This document shows positions 1-12,574 of a stretch of DNA of 64,000 bases, piece by piece; the first letter of the stretch is position 1, and every line of letters begins with the position of its first letter. The stretch covers positions 3,345,933 through 3,409,932 of the forward strand of contig CM037792.1 of assembly GCA_021229015.1 (NCBI GenBank), in the 5' to 3' direction. Source of the stretch: Solen grandis. Lineage: Eukaryota; Mollusca; Bivalvia; Adapedonta; Solenidae. The notes beneath the pieces were generated by a model. The model was not told where the DNA came from and did no database searches. It saw only the letters and a program-made list of their open reading frames with translations. Both the position numbers and the translations under genes were made by a program.

Positions 1-9
1 TGTGTATGT

Positions 10-85
10 GGCTGTGAAGCTCAGCTGGTAGAGCATTCGCCCTGTAAGCAAGAGACCCCGGGTTCCAGTCACGGTCAGGCTGCAA
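10..85 (+). repeat. tRNA-like SINE head (not a functional tRNA)
   Basis: The sequence has a D-arm-like GCTCAGCTGGTAGAGC and a B-box-like GGTTCCAGTC, as in Pol III promoters. The first seven bases do not pair with the 3' end, position 33 of the anticodon loop is C instead of T, and the T stem has a mismatch. This fits a tRNA-derived SINE head or tRNA pseudogene better than a working tRNA. Confidence 0.6.
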
Positions 86-1440
86 ATCTTTCTCTCCTAA
101 CAGTGACATATAGGTGTTAAAATAAAAACAAAACAAATGTATTGCAATAAAGCATTAAATTTCATTACATAAATTGTTTCCCATATTTTTATTTACTCAT
201 TATATACATTTTTTTCCATAAATTAATTACACTCATAGCTGAGCACAAAGCTGCAGATATCTGAAATCAATTTTGATAGAATGAAGAATTTATTTGAAAT
301 CCCTCACTCCCACCCCACCCCCTTTCTTAGGTTTTTTTTTTTTCTGTTTCAAATTATGTTATGTAAAAACTTGAACTAGTAAGCCGATATTTTCACAAAT
401 TTCACCAAATACCTTTTCCTCTGCCTAGAAAAATTTCGAAATTAAAACTCTTTTCAAAACTAATGTGTTTTACTTATACTTACAATAAACATGATCCAAA
501 GTGAAAAAAATACGAACTACATACAATTTTAACTTAAAATTGTACAAATTCATGAAAAAAATATTTATTATTATAAAAGAGGCGAAACAGCCTCGTTTTC
601 GTGTCCATAGACAATCTACGAAGCAAATACAATATGCCCGGCGGTGATCCGCCGTGCAATAATTACATACTTTTCTCCTGATGTATTCACTACTTGGCTT
701 TTCCTTTTCCCTCAATGTTCTCACTATTTCAAACTTTATCTTCCCTTTACCTCAACCATTTTTATAATATTATCTTTCCTTTATAAACTATTCCCATTAT
801 TTTTCATAATAGTTTCATTCTACCTTTGAAGAGGAAAACAAGGCTTCCAATAGCCTGACAAGTTATTTTAATATATTGCTTACAAAACAGTGTGTTCAGT
901 TTTAATATATTAAAACTAAAAGACTAAAAAAAAAATTTTAATTATCCGCAGTGAAATTTAATTCATAAATAATTTATATTTATGGCATTTGGAAATAAAT
1001 AAATCAAATGTGCACTGAATTTTAAACAATATTAGTTTTATACTGAACCCTTGAACTTTAAGCCCCATTTTCATGTGCACTATATGTTATAAATGTTAAA
1101 AACACTTGGTTAAAAAACAAGTTTTAAAGCAAAACTTTGGCTTTAATATACATTTCATCGAAATCCTTGTTTATCACACAAATATCTAATTGACACTAAA
1201 TTTGACCAATCTAGTGACCATCTATTTGCTTATGTTAATGTCTTTATCTCTTATTACTAAAACGCAATCCTTTTTATTATTTAGTCTTTGAATCTTATGC
1301 AATTTACAGAAAAGACCAATGTGAACAAGTACTGTATAAAAAGGCATATTTTACCCGGGTTAATGTGCTAATATATATCAATAAAGTGTGCGGTTTAATT
1401 TCATTCATTAATTTCATTTCTGCAAAATTCATAATTTCTT
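86..1440. other. AT-rich intergenic stretch, nothing recognised
   Basis: The stretch is AT-rich with homopolymer A and T runs. The ORFs here (up to 84 aa, around 470-829) have low-complexity composition and no splice or homology support. I see no gene. Confidence 0.5.
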
Positions 1441-1454
1441 TTGTTCGGGGCTGG

Positions 1455-1695
1455 GAGTGCTGTCCCTTTAATTAATCAGGGTCTCTTTGAGACCATGGAT
1501 ATTTTGTTAACTCATGTTGGAGAGCGCTGTTTGTAAACAGGGGTATAAAGGTCCTAGTGTAAGGTAGTTCAGTAGCACTATTAGAAGAAATGGGATTGAG
1601 AAGGGACTATCTGTAAGAGACAGTTAATAAACCCATGTCAAGGCAAAACAAAACAAAATCCTGTGCTCGCTTCGAGGATTTGCCTTTTATATATT
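1455..1695 (+). mobile_element. LTR-like fragment (possible solo LTR)
   Basis: A TATA-box motif (TATAAA, 1544-1549) is followed about 80 bases later by AATAAA (1626-1631) and then a short segment ending near TTAACTACCACA. This order resembles the U3-R-U5 layout of an LTR. No matching second LTR or internal coding region is visible, and no target duplication was confirmed. It could equally be a small non-LTR repeat. Confidence 0.3.
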
Positions 1696-1699
1696 AACT

Positions 1700-2544
1700 A
1701 CCACAATAAACATGGATGACAGATTTTACTAATGGGTGTTTTTAGCGGATTAACGAAAATAACGACAATAGATAATGAGCGCAAATCTCGGATTACATCA
1801 TAGCTATTTAACTATGGTCGTATTTAACTGGATTAAGTCAAAACCGAATGATATTTTTATAAACATCAACAAAGATAGTTATCATAAACCAGTTTGACTG
1901 AATAACAGTATTTGTTTAATTACAGTAATGCTCCCATCTCTACATATAAATGATAGGTTTTGGATGGTCGTCACCTGTTTTAATAGCATTCTTGTTAACC
2001 GTGAATACACCAAAATGGTGTAAACAAAATAAAGACCTTCCGTTGGATTTGCAGATCTAGAATTTAATTACGTCAACGGATGCTTATGATTGTACAAACC
2101 CGCTTTTCCTTCAACTAATAACATGTACTTAACTTTTCAAGACGAGCATGGTCTTTCACCTGTCTAGATTTAATTAAGCTGATTAAGTGACAGGGCTAAA
2201 TTAATTATACTGTAAAATGTGACCTGTATGTGCACGTCGTTTTAGTATGTACGGTGCTGTATTGTACACAAGTAAAAATTATTTAACCAATCACAATAAG
2301 TTGGTGATATTTCGATAAATGTTTTAAGTGATTTTACTTATTCTTACGCCACATTATATATAACTTGCTTATCTCTTAATTTAGAATAGCAAAATCCATG
2401 GATAATGGTGTCCGAGATACAGACTTTGGACATTCGTGTTCTTCCGTGACAATTTTGATCCGATTCCAATGCCAAAAGAAAAAATACATTTTTTCATAAA
2501 ATATTTTTTTCTACACATTTCAAAAAGGAAAAAAGACCACCCCC
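1700..2544. other. Intergenic, nothing recognised
   Basis: AT-rich sequence with no ORF of interest, no repeat structure and no recognisable splice-bounded coding stretch. Confidence 0.5.
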
Positions 2545-2752
2545 CTCCCGAAGCCGTTAAAAAGAGTACTTGTCGCTCCTTGCTTGGTGCTCAGCATATG
2601 GCCAGGTGTCAGGATAATACGACTGGGTGTAGTATCATGTCACATACATGTACCCACGGCGTGATACTGCATGGCGGCAGCATTTTATCTGTCTCATGGT
2701 TTCCAAATGACTGAAATACTATCGGTGGGACAATACAGAACAGACAAGTAAA
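2545..2752 (+). repeat. SINE family 1 copy (partial, internally deleted)
   Basis: It shares the body of the tRNA-derived SINE at 36544 (GCTCAGCATAT, GTGTCAGGATAAT, GGCGTGATACTGCA, CCAAATGACTGAAATACT). The tRNA-like head is missing or unrecognisable, and part of the body before GGCCAGGTGTCAGG is deleted. The 92-aa ORF running through it is not a gene. Confidence 0.75.
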
Positions 2753-2754
2753 AA

Positions 2755-3812
2755 AAGAAAAGAACTAACGACTTTACAATATTGGTGCTCATTGATGTTG
2801 ACTTATTGCGCGTTATCATATTGCTTGCTTCGTTTCAAAAACATATCATTCACTTTGAAACTCAATTTACATGAAACTGACATGGTGTTACCTCACTGCG
2901 GTATCACGCTTTGTCATGATGTTAGTGTTGACAAACGGATTTTAAATATTTTTGAATAATATACCACCATTTGCATGCAAGAATTCTACGACGCATTGAC
3001 CTTACGTAGCGCAATATTCATTTGTTTGGCAAGTTTCTCCATCCCTGCAGTATCGTCAGGGTCCAGAGACCTCACAAACAAATAAAAAAATACCTGCATG
3101 ATGATAACACTGTAAAAGTGTTGTTTTCCGACTATACTGGTTAAATTTAAATCATTACGAAACAGTAAATAACACCTAGTAGAAAAATTATTATTTTATA
3201 ATATGGTTACATTTTCCTTTATGGTTTTAAGTTTGCAATATTCAATGATCTGCTGTGTGCCTAAACAATATTTTCCATTGGCTTTTACGGGAGTTTCCTA
3301 TCTTTGTTTAATATGTTTTTGCCTGGGTCAACTCATAAATGGTGTCAGTCTAATGATTTGCTCTCGCTCTACGACTAAACTCATATCATATGTGCACTAT
3401 TTGGTCACTATGTTTTGTGTCAAATGCTGCACGGTGAACCTGACTATTACGTTGCTGTAATTTCACGCCCGTTTCGTTTTCAAAAAAGGCTTTTCCAAGA
3501 TCAAAACAGAGACAAAAACTTTTTTCGGCGTACCTCACTTTTGACCTACTTAAAGATGATGACGTAAGACAGTACCGATTGAATATTTTAACGATTTTCA
3601 GTGGAATATCATTGTCTGTTAAGATAACAATGGGGTGTATTATAAACTTTATATTTACGTTTTCTTCATAAAAATATTCTGACTGAATTACAGTTTCTTT
3701 GATAAATATAAAGTTATTATTTCAAAACAACTCCGTTTGATGCAATTTGAGACTTGTTTCGGGCCGAACATCATAAATATCTGCTGTATATAATCCGTTC
3801 CATCGTCTCCAT
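2755..3812. other. Intergenic, nothing recognised
   Basis: A hydrophobic 85-aa ORF occurs at 3203-3460, but it has no homology, splice or promoter support. A TATATAA motif lies at about 3788. No gene is called. Confidence 0.4.
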
Positions 3813-4076
3813 ATGAGTGAATTACGATGCGCTTTATTACAAATGAATGTTTACTCCGCCGATTGCGAATTATCTTTCCTAGGTGGTCTGAATAAACATA
3901 TTGATTATTTGCACGTGCAAAACGTTGAAATCGACGTTACGGCTATTGACAGACAAGTAAATTATAAAGAAGGCACTTTTTTGCTGAGTATATGCCCTCC
4001 TCAGAGTTTGTTGAGTACTAGTTATGATTGTGAAACTGCTTGCACCAAATCTGTGTCAAGATTGAACTGGTCATAA
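3813..4076 (+). CDS. Unrecognised 87-aa ORF (doubtful)
   Basis: An open frame starts at ATG 3813 and ends at TAA, with mixed rather than low-complexity composition and six cysteines. I do not recognise a domain, signal peptide or membrane segment. A TATATAA motif about 25 bases upstream is too close to place the start codon inside a transcript that begins normally. It may be a chance ORF or an exon relic. Confidence 0.15.
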   Translation: MSELRCALLQMNVYSADCELSFLGGLNKHIDYLHVQNVEIDVTAIDRQVNYKEGTFLLSICPPQSLLSTSYDCETACTKSVSRLNWS

Positions 4077-4620
4077 CTTCTGTAATACTTCTTTTTTTAA
4101 ATTTCAAAGCATTTGAAATTTTATTTTTGTATTGTAAAATATATTTAAACTATTAGTGTTAATTTGTGATTTGTTTATTTTGAACTTCTTGATCTTTTCA
4201 ATTAAATGACTTGATTATCAAATACCTGAAATAAATGTTTTATAAATACATTATAATTATGCAAGTGTCCATTTTAGTACAAAAAGATACTTCGAAAGGA
4301 ATAGTTTCTTTTTTGATTGAATTATCATTAGTTCTTAGACAACTTTGCGTAGTATATATGACTACGTATTAAAATAATGATAACCTACTTACACGTGAAA
4401 ATGTTTTTTATTGCGGAGTTGATAAGTCAATTTTGTATTGGACTAAACCTATCCTAAACACTTTATTTATGAAGCTGTTGATATTGTTCAATCAATACAC
4501 TGTATACACACTGCATATGTAACGGATTACTTAATTGTCAAGGGAAAGAACAGCATGATTTTTTGCTTGTTTAAATTATAACTGATATGTATTTGTTATC
4601 TTTCTTTTTGGTGTTCATAG

Positions 4621-4736
4621 AAAACCTGCCGTATAAAGAGTTTTTGATAATCGAAAATGATACAAGTGAAGGTGAACTAGAAATATCTTTAAAAAAAGAT
4701 ATTCGGCGTAAGAAAAAAAAAACAACAAAGATTTGA
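4621..4736 (+). CDS. Candidate isolated terminal exon, function unknown
   Basis: A strong acceptor (long T/C tract, then TTCATAG) precedes an open frame of 37 codons to TGA. The peptide is acidic and Ser-rich (ENDTSEGELE), then strongly basic (KKDIRRKKKKTTK). A possible donor, GGC|GTAAGA, lies inside the basic part. No partner exon was found upstream, so this may be a relic or a chance acceptor. Confidence 0.25.
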
Positions 4737-5216
4737 AAGCTAAAGAAAGTAAAAATGTCACAATATTATGTATTTAATATAATAATTCTGGCAAGTTTTA
4801 AATGGTCTTTTATTTTAAAATAATGCTAGAAAACGTATTTGTCGCTAAATTTAGATTTATAGTGGAATATCCTAAAGTATTTATGCAAACCTATGAAACG
4901 AGTGCTTTTCCGATCTTATCGGTTGTTAACCAAGATAAGACTGTTTCAAGAAATAGGTCAAAATTCATTTTATACAGCTTACACCGAAAAGGGTTCATAA
5001 AAATCACATGCTAGATAGCATAGCCATTTTGTGGGCTGTGGAATCGGATATAATGATAAACACAAGACTGTTGGAGGGCAAAACCAACTTCTCATTGAAC
5101 GGTATAGACCACCAGAATAAAAATGAACAATTTGCGTTAAAATTAAGAAAGGTAATATTGAAAGAATATATAAAATACTTGACTTTTTCTGACCTCGAAT
5201 ATGTAGTGTAACGATC

Positions 5217-5422
5217 CAAAGGTACCCAGTATGTTGCTGCCCATTAAAAAAGTCAATGACCTTATATATAATAAGAAGGTAAGTAACCAAAGGGGTAATC
5301 AAAGGAGTTACGGCAATTGAAACGACATGATGTACGGTTTCAGTGGACGAAGTTACCTACCTTCTTCTAATATATAAGGTAATTGATTTTTTTAATGGGC
5401 AGCAACGTACCGGGAACCTTTG
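5217..5422. mobile_element. hAT-type MITE with 8-bp target duplication
   Basis: Two inverted arms of about 75 bases begin CAAAGGTACCCAGTATG on the left and, read in reverse complement, CAAAGGTTCCCGGTACG on the right. Both continue TTGCTGCCCATTAAAAAA. The element is flanked on both sides by the direct repeat TAACGATC (5209-5216 and 5423-5430). An 8-bp duplication and terminal CAAAGG fit hAT superfamily ends. The 206-bp element has no coding capacity; ORFs of 67-107 aa across it are by-products of the palindrome. Confidence 0.85.
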
Positions 5423-5518
5423 TAACGATCTGTATGACTTCCTTTCCATGAACGAGAAATTCCGACCATATTTCTCTATTTTAATTGATATAACCGTTTC
5501 TTAACTATTACACATCTC

Positions 5519-5735
5519 TCAGCCCCTCACCGCTGTGGGTTCGAATCCCGGTAGGGACTTCGGATTTTTCATGTAAGGAAGCCTTTCAGCTGGCTTGCGG
5601 TAGGCCGGTGGTTCTACCCGAATACCTCTGTGTATTCGGGGTCTTCCTCCACCTGTAATTAGCTGGACGTCGCTATATGATTGAAGTACTATCGCAGCGA
5701 CGGTAAATCCCAATACAACAACAACTATTACACAA
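5519..5735 (+). repeat. SINE family 2 copy
   Basis: A B-box-like GGTTCGAATCCC is followed by a conserved body (GGTGGTTCTACCCGAATACC, GGGGTCTTCCTCCACC, CTGGACGTCGC) and a tail with CAACAACAAC. Related copies lie at 8683 (minus) and 37985. The 64-aa antisense ORF is not a gene. Confidence 0.8.
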
Positions 5736-7129
5736 TTTATTTTTTCTCAAAACTAAAACCCGTCCAAATAATTGTTACTCTTCACTATTTATACTCAGTC
5801 AAAAAGTAAAGTATCCGTCATACATTCCTATCTATATACTTGAAATTAGCATATATTCTGACTATTTGCTCCATCTTGAGGAAAGAACAATTTCTGAAAA
5901 ATTTGAAGTCGCTGCGATATTTCTATCACTGAGGGTCGATTTTAAAAATGACGCTTACTTCGATAAAACTTGGTTATAACGTTACAGCATTTACTAACTT
6001 ACCTGCAATTAGCACCTTGGTCGCTTGGATTCGTTGATCATTATTTAATCTTGGGATTTTTGTTTGACTTTATTCTGCGTGATTTTATTCAATTCTTATT
6101 TATTTCCGGTCAATCTGTGCAGGCAGATATTCCCACCGGATATGGACCTGTGCTGCACAAGGCGCACGTGCAAAATCACTAAATTTGGTCTTTAACTGAA
6201 GGGCATGTTTACTACTGATTAAACTTAGGTCAAAAGGTACTCCAACAAGTACAGGATCATTGTTTATTAGTTATATCTGTGTTAACATAATATTAAAAAA
6301 GATGTCAAGAATTGAAAAGTTGGTTATTTCTTTTCTGGCTGAGTATATATGAAGAGTGAGAGAGGATAGGGACGTTAAACTGACCAGTTTATTTATAAAA
6401 CAGACATATACATGAGTACATCGAGAGTTGAAAGCACAACTAGGATAAGTGACGTTTTTGTACAAATCAGATCTTTTTTCTGATAAATGGGATCTCCACC
6501 AGGGTTCGAATCTGCTATAAAACATATACGATCTTAGAATGACAAAAACAGCAACAGTGACTTTATTTCTATGTTTTCCTTTTATGCTAAGTGCAGCATG
6601 ACTGGAATGTTAGTGTAAACTATGCAAAGAGCGTGTTAGTGTTTTAAAACCAAATAAATATAAATGAATAAATACAATTTGAAAATTACCTGATTAAGCA
6701 TAACAGTATCATTTTAATCATGTAAAATGATTTTACACGAGGGGTGATCGGAATGCGCGGGAATAATAAAATACTCTGAATTCGTTATCGTATTAGTATT
6801 TTGCTGATAATTTGTGTAAATATATACTAAATAGATTTACATTTTACAACAAATTTTCAAATCTGTAGCTTGTACGTGTAAAACGTTATTGTCACCTTGG
6901 TAACAGTTATCGAGCCAACACCGACCCAGCATATGATAGTGTCAACGTCAACGTACCATTCCATGATACATGGTTCATGACACACTTCCTGAAGTGAAAT
7001 GAAGTGATTCCGTATTGATATTTATTTATATGTATATTTACATTTGAAATGTTTTGTCTGTCTGTCTGTCTGTGCCGTTCAAGTATTTATCATGGAACAT
7101 ATCAACAAATGGTTATATGATATGTATGC
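5736..7129. other. Intergenic, nothing recognised
   Basis: AT-rich sequence. Short ORFs at 5970-6182 and 6271-6525 lack any domain, splice or promoter support. No repeat structure stands out. Confidence 0.45.
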
Positions 7130-7442
7130 CAAATATTGTTTGTTTTTTGGGGTTAATGTCCCACCGACAGTATTTCAGTCATTTGGAGACGATGTCTACT
7201 TGAGACAGATATATGCTGCCTCACTGAAGTATCACGCCGTAGACATGTGGCATGATACCATACTCAGTCACATTATCCTGACACCAGGCCAACTAGTCCT
7301 GGAACTACCCTTATATGCTGAGTGCCAAGCAGGGGAGCTATACCAGTACCATTTTTATGACTGCTATAACGCGGTCGGGGATTGAATCTACAACCTCCCG
7401 ATTTCTGGGCGGACGCTCTACACACTCGGCCATCGGGACATG
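7130..7442 (-). repeat. Full-length SINE family 1 copy
   Basis: On the minus strand a tRNA-like head (A box GATGGCCGAGTG, B-box-like GATTCAATCCCC) leads into the same body as the copy at 36544, ending CTGTCGGTGGGACATTAA. The 113-aa plus-strand ORF that overlaps it is an artefact of the SINE. Confidence 0.85.
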
Positions 7443-7716
7443 TGTTTTACATTTTAATTTGATTTAAAAATATTTCTTCCGGGTCAAATAGTTACCAGGG
7501 AAATACGTCAGCAAACTGACAAATATCCTCTGAGTCAACAAAAAAAACTATATAATGCAAGTTAATGGCATTTAGATGTTTATGCTATTTTACTAATTTA
7601 TAGTTTTAAAAGATGAACAGTAAAGCTGGAGAAAAATCAATTTTCTCAAACAAATGGATTTTTTTTTTTATTTGTTGTTTATTTTTGTATTATTAGCAAT
7701 GCAAATGAAACCGAAC

Positions 7717-7747
<31 letters not shown>

Positions 7748-8542
7748 GTTGTTATTTTTCGAATACAAATGAACTCGCAGATGACTTGGCGCCAATCTGC
7801 TGCAATAAAGAGATCCAGTTAAATGATATCGTTTCCCTGAAAAATTGATATAAATGGGGGGATTTATAATCGCACCAATTTCTAATTGAATGCAGCAGGA
7901 TATCATTTTTCTTCTTTTTTTCGGTACTTGACATTCTATCTCCGTTCAATGACGCTTAACACGGCATTTTTTTTTTTTAATTTAATTTTGCCCGAATTCG
8001 TATTCAATTAAACTCAATAATGCCACGTGCTTGTTTAATATTGATATTTTTTCAGCAAGATACTATTCGCTGTTTTGTTCACACACTTACAATACTTGGG
8101 TCACCAGTTGATTAAAATTTAACACCTTTCCATGTTTTATAATACATTAATTTAAGTGAAATATGCATTATGTCGTATAATGGGAGTTTTCTCTCGTACA
8201 GAATTCATTCATTTCAACGTATATGCATAAAACGGTCGTTGGTATTGAAAAATAATGTGTTCTGTTTCTCAAAAACTTCAATTCAAAAGGCGCGTGCTGT
8301 GATGGGGCCATTGTTTACGGCGTCTAACAAAGATATTTTATATTCATTTGTGCTCAAATCTTAAAGGATAATTTTAATCAAGTACAGCGATGGTGTTATA
8401 CTCAATCTATTACTAAGGAAATGTGGAAAAAATAGCTTTTTGATTTCCATAATAGATACACTCTTTTTATGGCATTGTGAAATCTGATTGTAGGAAAACG
8501 GTATTCCTATGTTAACCTTAAAAAACTAAAAGTCTACCATAG

Positions 8543-8581
<39 letters not shown>

Positions 8582-8682
8582 CGCGCGCTTCTTTTTTGGT
8601 AGTACGTGTATATTGATATCAATCTTGCATGAAGATAATGAGTTATGCAATGTAGGTAATTGTGATTGATTGTTTTAGTTTA
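7443..8682. other. Intergenic with poly-T and (GT)n tracts
   Basis: It contains a 29-base T run (7719-7747) and a (GT)17 microsatellite (8545-8578) followed by CGCGCGC. Alternating GT/CG is prone to Z-DNA and length polymorphism. No gene is supported. Confidence 0.7.
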
Positions 8683-8795
8683 CCGTCGCTGCGACAGTAT
8701 TTCTGTCATATAGTGACGACCAGCTATTTACATGTGGAAGAAGACCCCGGATGCACTGAGGCATCCGGCTAGAACCATCGACTAACCGCATTTTA
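8683..8795 (-). repeat. SINE family 2 copy (partial)
   Basis: This is the reverse complement of the family 2 body: ACCGTCGCTGCGACAGTATT, then GGAAGAAGACCCCGG and GGCTAGAACCATCGACTAACC. The tRNA-like head is absent. Confidence 0.7.
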
Positions 8796-9519
8796 TACTG
8801 AACCGTCTAATTTAACATTACGTTTTTTTTGTTGTTTTTTTTTTAATTTATATCGTAAAGGAGAAACATTAATAATAAAACAGATGTATCCGTGAAAACT
8901 TAGCGAATCTAAGTTGCTTATGGATAAACATCTATGATTACGATAGTGATCAATAGCAAAGGTTTGATAAACAAAGCAGTCGTGGTTGTATTTCAGACTT
9001 TATCAGATGAAAAATATAAGCACAACGACAACAACAGATCAGCAGTATTTCAGATCAACTAAGTCCTCAGTAAACAACGTTTCTGTGAAGTACAGTCCTG
9101 GTTGAACTCATAAAGGGCAGAGCACTCCTATTCTACTAACGAACAACTCTCAACTGACTGATGGACATCCTTCATGTTGTTATCTCCCTTTAGATTTAGA
9201 CTAAGAGTCATCTCCTGGAAAAAAAAGTCAAAGAATTACTGCTTTTGAACGCTTACTTATTCTATTACTTAAAAAGTACTGGTTTCTCTAGTTTTATAAT
9301 TAATCCAATTATTAAAAAAAAACAGCTGTTTATACAGATCAGATGTATCTCAAATAACTGCAAACGGTTTGTTAAATATTAGATCGTTATGAGTGATTTC
9401 AATCATTACTTACTTTTGAAATGATAGTGTTAAAGTAAATAGACAAACTATCCCTTCTATCAAATAAACAAAGAAAATAAAAAAAAATGTTTGTCTATCA
9501 TAAGTCTTAAGGTAAGATA
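8796..9519. other. Intergenic, nothing recognised
   Basis: AT-rich, with no ORF or repeat that I can support. Confidence 0.5.
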
Positions 9520-9660
9520 CCAGTAATGGTTCCGCTACATTACGGACCACATAACCATAACTCTACCAAGATAACCAAGGTATCCAAGTGAAACATAAGG
9601 AAACCCTGGTTATCTCCGTAAAAGGCCGTGAGGTCCGATATGTAGCGGAACCATTACAGG
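9520..9660. mobile_element. Short MITE with ~24-bp terminal inverted repeats
   Basis: The left end TAATGGTTCCGCTACAT (from 9524) is mirrored by ATGTAGCGGAACCATTA (to 9656), and the arms extend through GGACC/GGTCC. A single related end (GATTCCGCTACATTTCGGACC) lies near 39350. The element has no coding sequence, and the superfamily cannot be set because no target duplication is clear. Confidence 0.75.
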
Positions 9661-10100
9661 GACTTTACATTAAGCTTGAATGACGTTCGAGATTGATTTG
9701 TCGTATCCGATATCATACAAAATTGCTCGAATCTTTGTATGAGACATACGTTAATGAGGATGCACCAAGAACCACACAGCCACTTTCTCCAGAATGTTTA
9801 AATCTGCAAATTATAGATCTCGTATAACACTATCAGCGGACCGCTGTACAAGTTTTTTATATGAAAAACAAATGGCTATCCTTAACAAACTTTTGTTATC
9901 AAATTAAGATTACCATTTAGAAATATTCTTTAAATTTTTACATTTTTTCTCTTTTGTGATAAAGGTTTGATAAATGCATGTATTGTTTTGTTTTTGTTTT
10001 TACCTTCTTCATTCGTCTCCTGGTCCTGTGTGCATGGAAATATAATAAACTATCTTTGAAAACAGCTTTAAATTTAACCCCTAGTGATAATTTATATAAA
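9661..10100. other. Intergenic, nothing recognised
   Basis: No supported ORF, RNA gene or repeat. Confidence 0.5.
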
Positions 10101-10340
10101 TGGTGTATTTAGGCGAAAAAGCCAAGTTTTTTGTTTTCACTAACATCGCCGAAAAAATAGGGTCGGTAGGTCGGCTAAACTTGTTTGGTTTTTTTTACAT
10201 TTATTTTCATTTTTACCTTATTTTTTAGAGGAATTCAGGAAAACAGCGTTTTCCAACCGTACAAAAATCTAGGGTCGGTAAAAAATAGGGTCGGTCGGGT
10301 TTGTGGAAACAACTTAAAGTAACTTTTTTATTACGCCTTA
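10101..10340. repeat. Diverged dispersed repeat with AGGGTCGGT motifs
   Basis: AATAGGGTCGGTAGGTCGGC and AGGGTCGGTAAAAAATAGGG occur within 120 bases, separated by AT-rich sequence with GTTTTCCAACC. The repeated motif suggests a degraded repeat unit. Family unknown. Confidence 0.35.
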
Positions 10341-12279
10341 TTATAGATAAATGAATAAATACAAAGTACCTACATTACAAAATGACTTCAATGCTGCCGG
10401 ACGTAAAAAAAAAAGTCTCGAGCCGCAGGTATTCGACCCTTCTTAGAAAAGCATATATTTTGAGCTTTTAAGCATTTTTTTACTGTAAAATTGCTGACTG
10501 TATATGACATTGATTAAAGTCAGTTGGTTGTAAAAAAAATCGAAAACACTATTCAGTTCGACTATTTCTATTAAATCTCTTACAGACTTTTCATAAAAGA
10601 AGATAAGTTGCTGATAAACATACATGCTACGGCCCTAGATTATTGTTAATACACATGTACAGACAATTTCTATAATGGCAATGTAATAACGGGGTGGTTT
10701 TACAATGACTGTCAAAAACTAAAGACTAACAATATGTGGTTTCAACAAGTGTGAGACTCTTACTAGGACATTCACAAGATGGGGAAATGTTTGATTTTCT
10801 CTGTTTACTTAATATGCAGCTACTTTTTTGTTGCGACCAAATACCGTGATATATTTTAGGATGAATGTAGGCCACCTATTTCTCACGGCTATGTTCTTTG
10901 CATGAATAAAAGTTTTCGATAAATACATGGGATCATCTTTATTTTAGTTATTATAGTTGAGTACAATGAGGTGATTATTTGTGCAAAATAAAATCAGATT
11001 AAGACTATTGGATAAGTACTGCGTCAGGGAGGTGACAAAAATGTTTTAACTTAGCACAGTCTTGAGGGAAGGAAACCCTATCTAATGGGAACGATGAAAC
11101 ATTTTAAAGTTAAAGGTATCTTTAAAATAGCATACACAACATATAGTCACTTTCAAGCGACAATGATTAACTCTGTTTAAAAGAAAAGTATCCACTTATT
11201 TTTTTAAATCACCGACAGGCCAATATCATCATACAAGATATTTGTTCAACCTTTCGTCTTAATCGTATTTTTTGGTAAATAATTTTGAACATTAGTAGAT
11301 TTTTATAACATTGATATTGGTTTACGTGGAAGAAATGAATAAAGACAAACAGGTAAAAAAAACAACTTTATCGCCCCAAAACAGTTCGCGAATTCAAAAA
11401 CGCGTTTAGTCGAAAGAATCTAACCGAAGGAATCTCTCCAATGTCTCCAGTGTAAATCTTTAGAAAATCTAAAGCCACAATATCAGTGTTTAATTGTATC
11501 GATAGATACTGATGCAAGACACAAATAAACCTTAAATAAATACTTGTGCTGATTTGAAAACCATTGTTTTGAGAAGATTGTTTGACTAAATATCGATAAC
11601 TAAATATCCACTCGACCTTCACCGATGTTCAACTATCCTCGAGTACACAGTTCTGACGCACCTAAGATAAAATTGTGGTCTTTTTTAATTTAACATAAAC
11701 CAAAAACATAATTTTCCATCGTATGGAAAATCTAAGTCATTTATTCATAGTCTTATATTGTTTTCATGTGGCTTACATCATTTTTTTTAATGAAAAATCA
11801 CTAGTGTGCATGTCTGTATAATTCAGTGAGGCTAACTTGAGAGTACAATGAAATGACGCATTTGATTGGTTTTTCATTTAATCATTGTAGTATGTAAATA
11901 AAAATTGAATTTCGTGACAAAAAATATACGAGGGGATTTTGGCTGCACAGCTTTTTCTTAATTCATTGCTTCACTGAATATATGCCAGATGAGAAAAAGT
12001 ACTTATTGAAAAGGAAGTTTTGCAGGTGTGTTGTATAAAATGCACCAAATAATAGCCCTGCATCAATAAATCGCCACAGTTTTACCTTTTAACGCTAAAA
12101 GGGATGTTGACAAACAGAACTTGTTAGAATGATGTCACACGGAATCTATTTTATAAAAAACGAGGTCAAAACAAAAAAGGCGTCGGGATAGTGATGCGTC
12201 GGAATAGAGTACCGTACGATACGTTTAAACTGCGGATTCTCTACAGTTTCTATCGAGCGTCTCGATGACATTGCTGATT
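10341..12279. other. Intergenic, nothing recognised
   Basis: Only short AT-rich ORFs (for example 11368-11622 minus), none with recognisable domains or splice signals. Confidence 0.5.
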
Positions 12280-12282
12280 TTT

Positions 12283-12520
12283 TTTTTTTTGTATCCAAGT
12301 TGAAAAGGGACCATAACTGTAAAAGAAATATGGATTTTGCTAAAATTCGAAAGAAACATTCGTTTTGTTATGATAAACAGCTGGACTAAACACTATTTAA
12401 ATATGTAAACCTATTCGAGAGTGTGCTCGGACGTGTTTTTTGCTAATTCTAAGTCGAAAAGGGGCTGATTTACGGATTTTGCCCAAAACTTAAGTTTGAC
12501 GCCGGTCGCCCGCCCGTCAA
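12283..12520 (+). repeat. Fragment of the 'GGGGCCATAACTGT' composite repeat family
   Basis: It contains AAGTTGAAAAGGGACCATAA, GATTTTGC, TGATAAACAG and a GC-rich end GACGCCGGTCGCCCGCCCG. The same blocks recur in the 57.56-58.56 kb array, so this is a single-unit or truncated copy. Confidence 0.6.
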
Positions 12521-12574
12521 CGTATACTCTCCAAAGATTTAGTTCCGGCGAGATAAAAAGTAGGTCATTCATCA

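Noticed and set aside
10..85. tRNA gene at the window start
   Set aside because: The acceptor stem does not pair and the anticodon loop lacks U33.
7044..7385. 113-aa plus-strand ORF
   Set aside because: It runs antisense through a full SINE family 1 copy; the same peptide segments recur at the 49004 copy.
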